From Thermodesulfobacteriota bacterium (GTDB taxonomy: Bacteria > Desulfobacterota > DSM-4660 > Desulfatiglandales > HGW-15), in contig JALOPA010000203.1 of the NCBI GenBank assembly GCA_025454125.1, positions 1 through 7,978 of the forward strand: 7,978 bases of DNA. The letters run 5' to 3'. Positions within the stretch are counted from its first letter, which is position 1. Every line of letters begins with the position of its first letter. Position numbers and translations under genes: made by a program. The notes beneath the pieces are model-generated. The model was not told where the DNA came from and ran no database searches. It saw only the letters and a list, made by a program, of their open reading frames with translations. Shown in pieces: positions 6,565 through 7,978 of the stretch.

Positions 6565-7371
6565 TCATTTGCGCATCCTTTTTTTCTTTAGAGAGCCTTT
6601 CACCTGGGCCGGGGTTGCCGGATAGTAACCTAAGGCCATAGAGACCTCACCGGCGGTGGCTTTAAGAGTTTGGATTAAGGAATCCATTTCCGAACCGAGA
6701 ATCTGATCCACGTGGCCCGCTTGGCTGATGGCGCCTGCAATGCGGTGGTCGGTTCCGAACACGGGTGCGGCAAGGCTCGCACGACCCAGCGCGATTTCTT
6801 CATTGTTGACGGCGTATCCTCGCTTCCTGGTCCGCTCAAGCTCTTCCTGCAGCACATCTCTCTTCGAAATGGTATTTGGAGTGAAGGGCGTGAGTTCTGT
6901 TCGATCGAGATAGGCTTTGATTTCTGAATTGGTCAGAAAGGCTAGAAGAGATTTGCCCAGAGCCGAACAGTAAGCTGCCACTCGAGGGCCTAGTCTCTGG
7001 GCCAGGGCGCGGTAGTTGTGCGGGGCCACTTCCATGGTCAAGAGTGCAGCATCGTGGTCCCAGATGGCCACCCGGGACATGAGGCCGGTTTTCTGCACGA
7101 GGCTGTGGACAGGACCTGAAGCCTTCTGGTTGATTTCCAGGGTTCCGCCCATGATGGTTCCAAGAGAGAAGAGTTTTGGCCCGAGGCAGTATTTGCGGGT
7201 CTCCTCATCCTGCTTGAGAAACCCCGCCGAATCAAGGGTGCTGACGATGTTGTGGATGGTTCCCTTGGGAAGGTTCATCGCCAGAGCGATTTCGGTTATT
7301 CCCCAGCGCGGCTTTGCGTAGGAGAAAAAGGAGAGGATATCAAGAGCGCGATCAATAGACTGGATGATCAT
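6565..7371 (-). CDS. IclR-family transcriptional regulator
   Basis: A one-component DNA-binding regulator of 268 residues that probably controls the operon it heads. The N-terminal winged helix-turn-helix spans about 3-65, with the recognition region GITEIALAMNLPKGTIHNIVSTLDSAGFL (24-52). The C-terminal effector domain spans about 80-250 and shows family landmarks: GPRVAAYCSALGKSLLAFL (128-146), RKRGYAVNNEE (182-192), G196 and LAAPVFG (200-206). IclR effectors are usually small organic acids or aromatics, often the pathway substrate. The tail is strongly basic (KKKRMRK). ATG 7371 has only a weak ribosome binding site; the best candidate, GGA, belongs to the upstream palindrome. Two copies of a CCATAATGT element lie upstream, one over the predicted -10 box, which suggests autorepression. 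The gene ends 61 bp before the arylsulfotransferase-like gene, with no clear terminator between. Confidence 0.93.
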   Translation of the reverse strand: MIIQSIDRALDILSFFSYAKPRWGITEIALAMNLPKGTIHNIVSTLDSAGFLKQDEETRKYCLGPKLFSLGTIMGGTLEINQKASGPVHSLVQKTGLMSRVAIWDHDAALLTMEVAPHNYRALAQRLGPRVAAYCSALGKSLLAFLTNSEIKAYLDRTELTPFTPNTISKRDVLQEELERTRKRGYAVNNEEIALGRASLAAPVFGTDHRIAGAISQAGHVDQILGSEMDSLIQTLKATAGEVSMALGYYPATPAQVKGSLKKKRMRK

Positions 7372-7380
7372 ACTTGATTA

Positions 7381-7415
7381 TTCCATAATGTGGAACTTAG
7401 TACCATAATGTTTAA
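7381..7415. promoter_or_regulatory. Tandem IclR-type operator
   Basis: TTCCATAATGTGGAA (7381-7395) is an inverted repeat with perfect 5-bp arms, TTCCA and TGGAA. This matches the general shape of IclR-family operators. Exactly 20 bp further on, 7401-7415 repeats the core (TACCATAATGTTTAA): CCATAATGT is identical and the right arm is degenerate. A 20-bp period puts both sites on nearly the same DNA face, as expected for cooperative binding. The second copy overlaps the predicted -10 box of the iclR promoter and the first lies just downstream of the expected start, so binding should block transcription. The protein-site link is inferred from position. Confidence 0.55.
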
Positions 7416-7437
7416 CATTGCAGATTCACGGTGTCAA
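7409..7437 (-). promoter_or_regulatory. Candidate promoter of the iclR-led operon
   Basis: A perfect -35 TTGACA (7432-7437, minus strand) is followed after 17 bp by TAAACA (7409-7414), a moderate -10. Transcription would start near 7402 and give a 5' leader of about 30 nt before ATG 7371. It is the only good minus-strand promoter seen upstream of the seven-gene block. It overlaps the distal operator half. Confidence 0.5.
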
Positions 7438-7555
7438 GCTTTTTTTGAAACTCATTTTCTTTGCAAAAGAGAGGAGAGGTGTGGTATCCAAATTCGGCCT
7501 TCCAGGGTGAGTTTCCAACCTTTTGAGCCCAACAAAAGTAAATTTTGATAGAAGG

Positions 7556-7562
7556 AAAGGAG
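7556..7562 (+). promoter_or_regulatory. Strong ribosome binding site of folD
   Basis: AAAGGAG lies seven bases before ATG 7570-7572, an ideal arrangement. It marks 7570 as the intended folD start even though the frame from that ATG stops after five codons. The internal GTG at 7598 has no comparable site. Confidence 0.6.
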
Positions 7563-7569
7563 ATCAGAA

Positions 7570-7978
7570 ATGACTCAAAGGCACTGAAATCCGTGACGTG
7601 ATCCTCAAGGAGATCGGAGAAGAAGTCAAAAAGATCAAAGAAAAACACGGCAAGGTGCCGGGTCTGGTGACCATTCTCGTGGGACAGAATCCTGCCTCTA
7701 TTTCATACGTCACCGCCAAAATCGAGGCGGCCAAAAGCCTCGGCTTCAAGGAAATCCAGGACAACCAGTTGGAGACGATTACGGAACAGCAGCTTCTCGC
7801 CCTCATCGACAAGTACAACAAGGACGACAGCATCAACGGAATTCTGGTGCAGCTCCCTCTTCCGAAGCACATCAACGAAAAGAAGATCCTCAACGCCATT
7901 GATCCGGACAAGGACGTGGACGGATTTCATCCGGTCAATGTGGGACGCCTTATGATCGGGGGTTCTGAGGTCAAATTC
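7570..7978 (+). CDS. folD: FolD (methylenetetrahydrofolate dehydrogenase/cyclohydrolase), partial, frameshift at start
   Basis: FolD interconverts 5,10-methylene-, methenyl- and 10-formyl-tetrahydrofolate in the cytoplasm and serves one-carbon metabolism. From 7574 to the window end the frame reads LKGTEIRDVILKEI and on through VPGLVTILVGQNPAS, SYVTAKIEAAKSLGF (Tyr and the catalytic Lys of YxxxK), NGILVQLPLPKHI, and DVDGFHPVNVGRL. This is the normal N-terminal catalytic domain and its hinge; the NAD(P)-binding domain lies outside the window. The ATG with the good ribosome binding site (7570) is not in this frame: it reads MTQRH then TGA at 7585. Reading ATG-ACT-CTC-AAA, that is restoring one CT dinucleotide, would give a normal MTLKGTEIRD start. 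As written, the only in-frame start is GTG 7598, which has no ribosome binding site and drops the first strand. Housekeeping in nature, divergent from the operon and probably unrelated to it. Confidence 0.85.

Noticed and set aside
7372..7569. Plus-strand folD promoter (for example TTGCAA 7461-7466 with TATCCA 7485-7490)
   Set aside because: The 18-bp spacing is acceptable, but both boxes are poor and other weak pairs in the same region look equally good, so no single promoter can be supported.
1..7978. CRISPR array, tRNA or rRNA genes, insertion sequences, attachment sites
   Set aside because: I saw no repeat-spacer pattern, no tRNA-like cloverleaf, no transposase or integrase frame and no terminal inverted repeats on reading both strands by eye.

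Overview
The window (about 8 kb, moderate-to-high GC) looks like a chromosomal piece from an anaerobic bacterium, most likely a deltaproteobacterial (Desulfobacterota or syntroph-like) lineage. The assignment rests on the style of the FolD fragment and on the presence of a tripartite tricarboxylate transporter (TTT) with a Bug-type binding protein. It is an inference from protein character, not a database result.

Layout. Nearly everything lies on the minus strand as one tightly spaced block read from right to left: an IclR-family regulator (7371-6565), an arylsulfotransferase-like beta-propeller protein (6503-5313), a divergent ComA/phosphosulfolactate synthase-family protein (5226-4399), a TTT transporter made of tctC (4363-3422), tctB (3373-2900) and a broken tctA (2885-1429), and a metallo-beta-lactamase-fold hydrolase with an alkyl-sulfatase dimerisation domain (1415-126). 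Gaps are 13 to 86 bp and most genes carry good Shine-Dalgarno sequences, so the block probably works as one operon or two nested ones. Beyond it, at the left edge, is the start of another minus-strand gene with its own candidate promoter. At the right edge, divergently transcribed, is the 5' part of folD.

How the genes may work together. Three of the enzymes belong to families that handle sulfate esters or sulfonates: arylsulfotransferase, ComA and type III (SdsA-like) sulfatase. They sit with a high-affinity carboxylate-type importer and an IclR regulator that has a tandem operator over its own promoter. The simplest reading is an inducible catabolic operon for an organosulfur or sulfated aromatic/carboxylic compound. 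The substrate is not known. The ComA-like protein differs from archaeal ComA at several positions expected to contact substrate, and the arylsulfotransferase-like protein has no export signal, so neither should be given the textbook activity without testing.

Two lesions stand out. tctA is split into two reading frames, with about 16 conserved codons missing at the junction. folD has an excellent ribosome binding site and ATG that run out of frame within five codons, consistent with loss of a CT dinucleotide. Either may be real decay or an assembly error.
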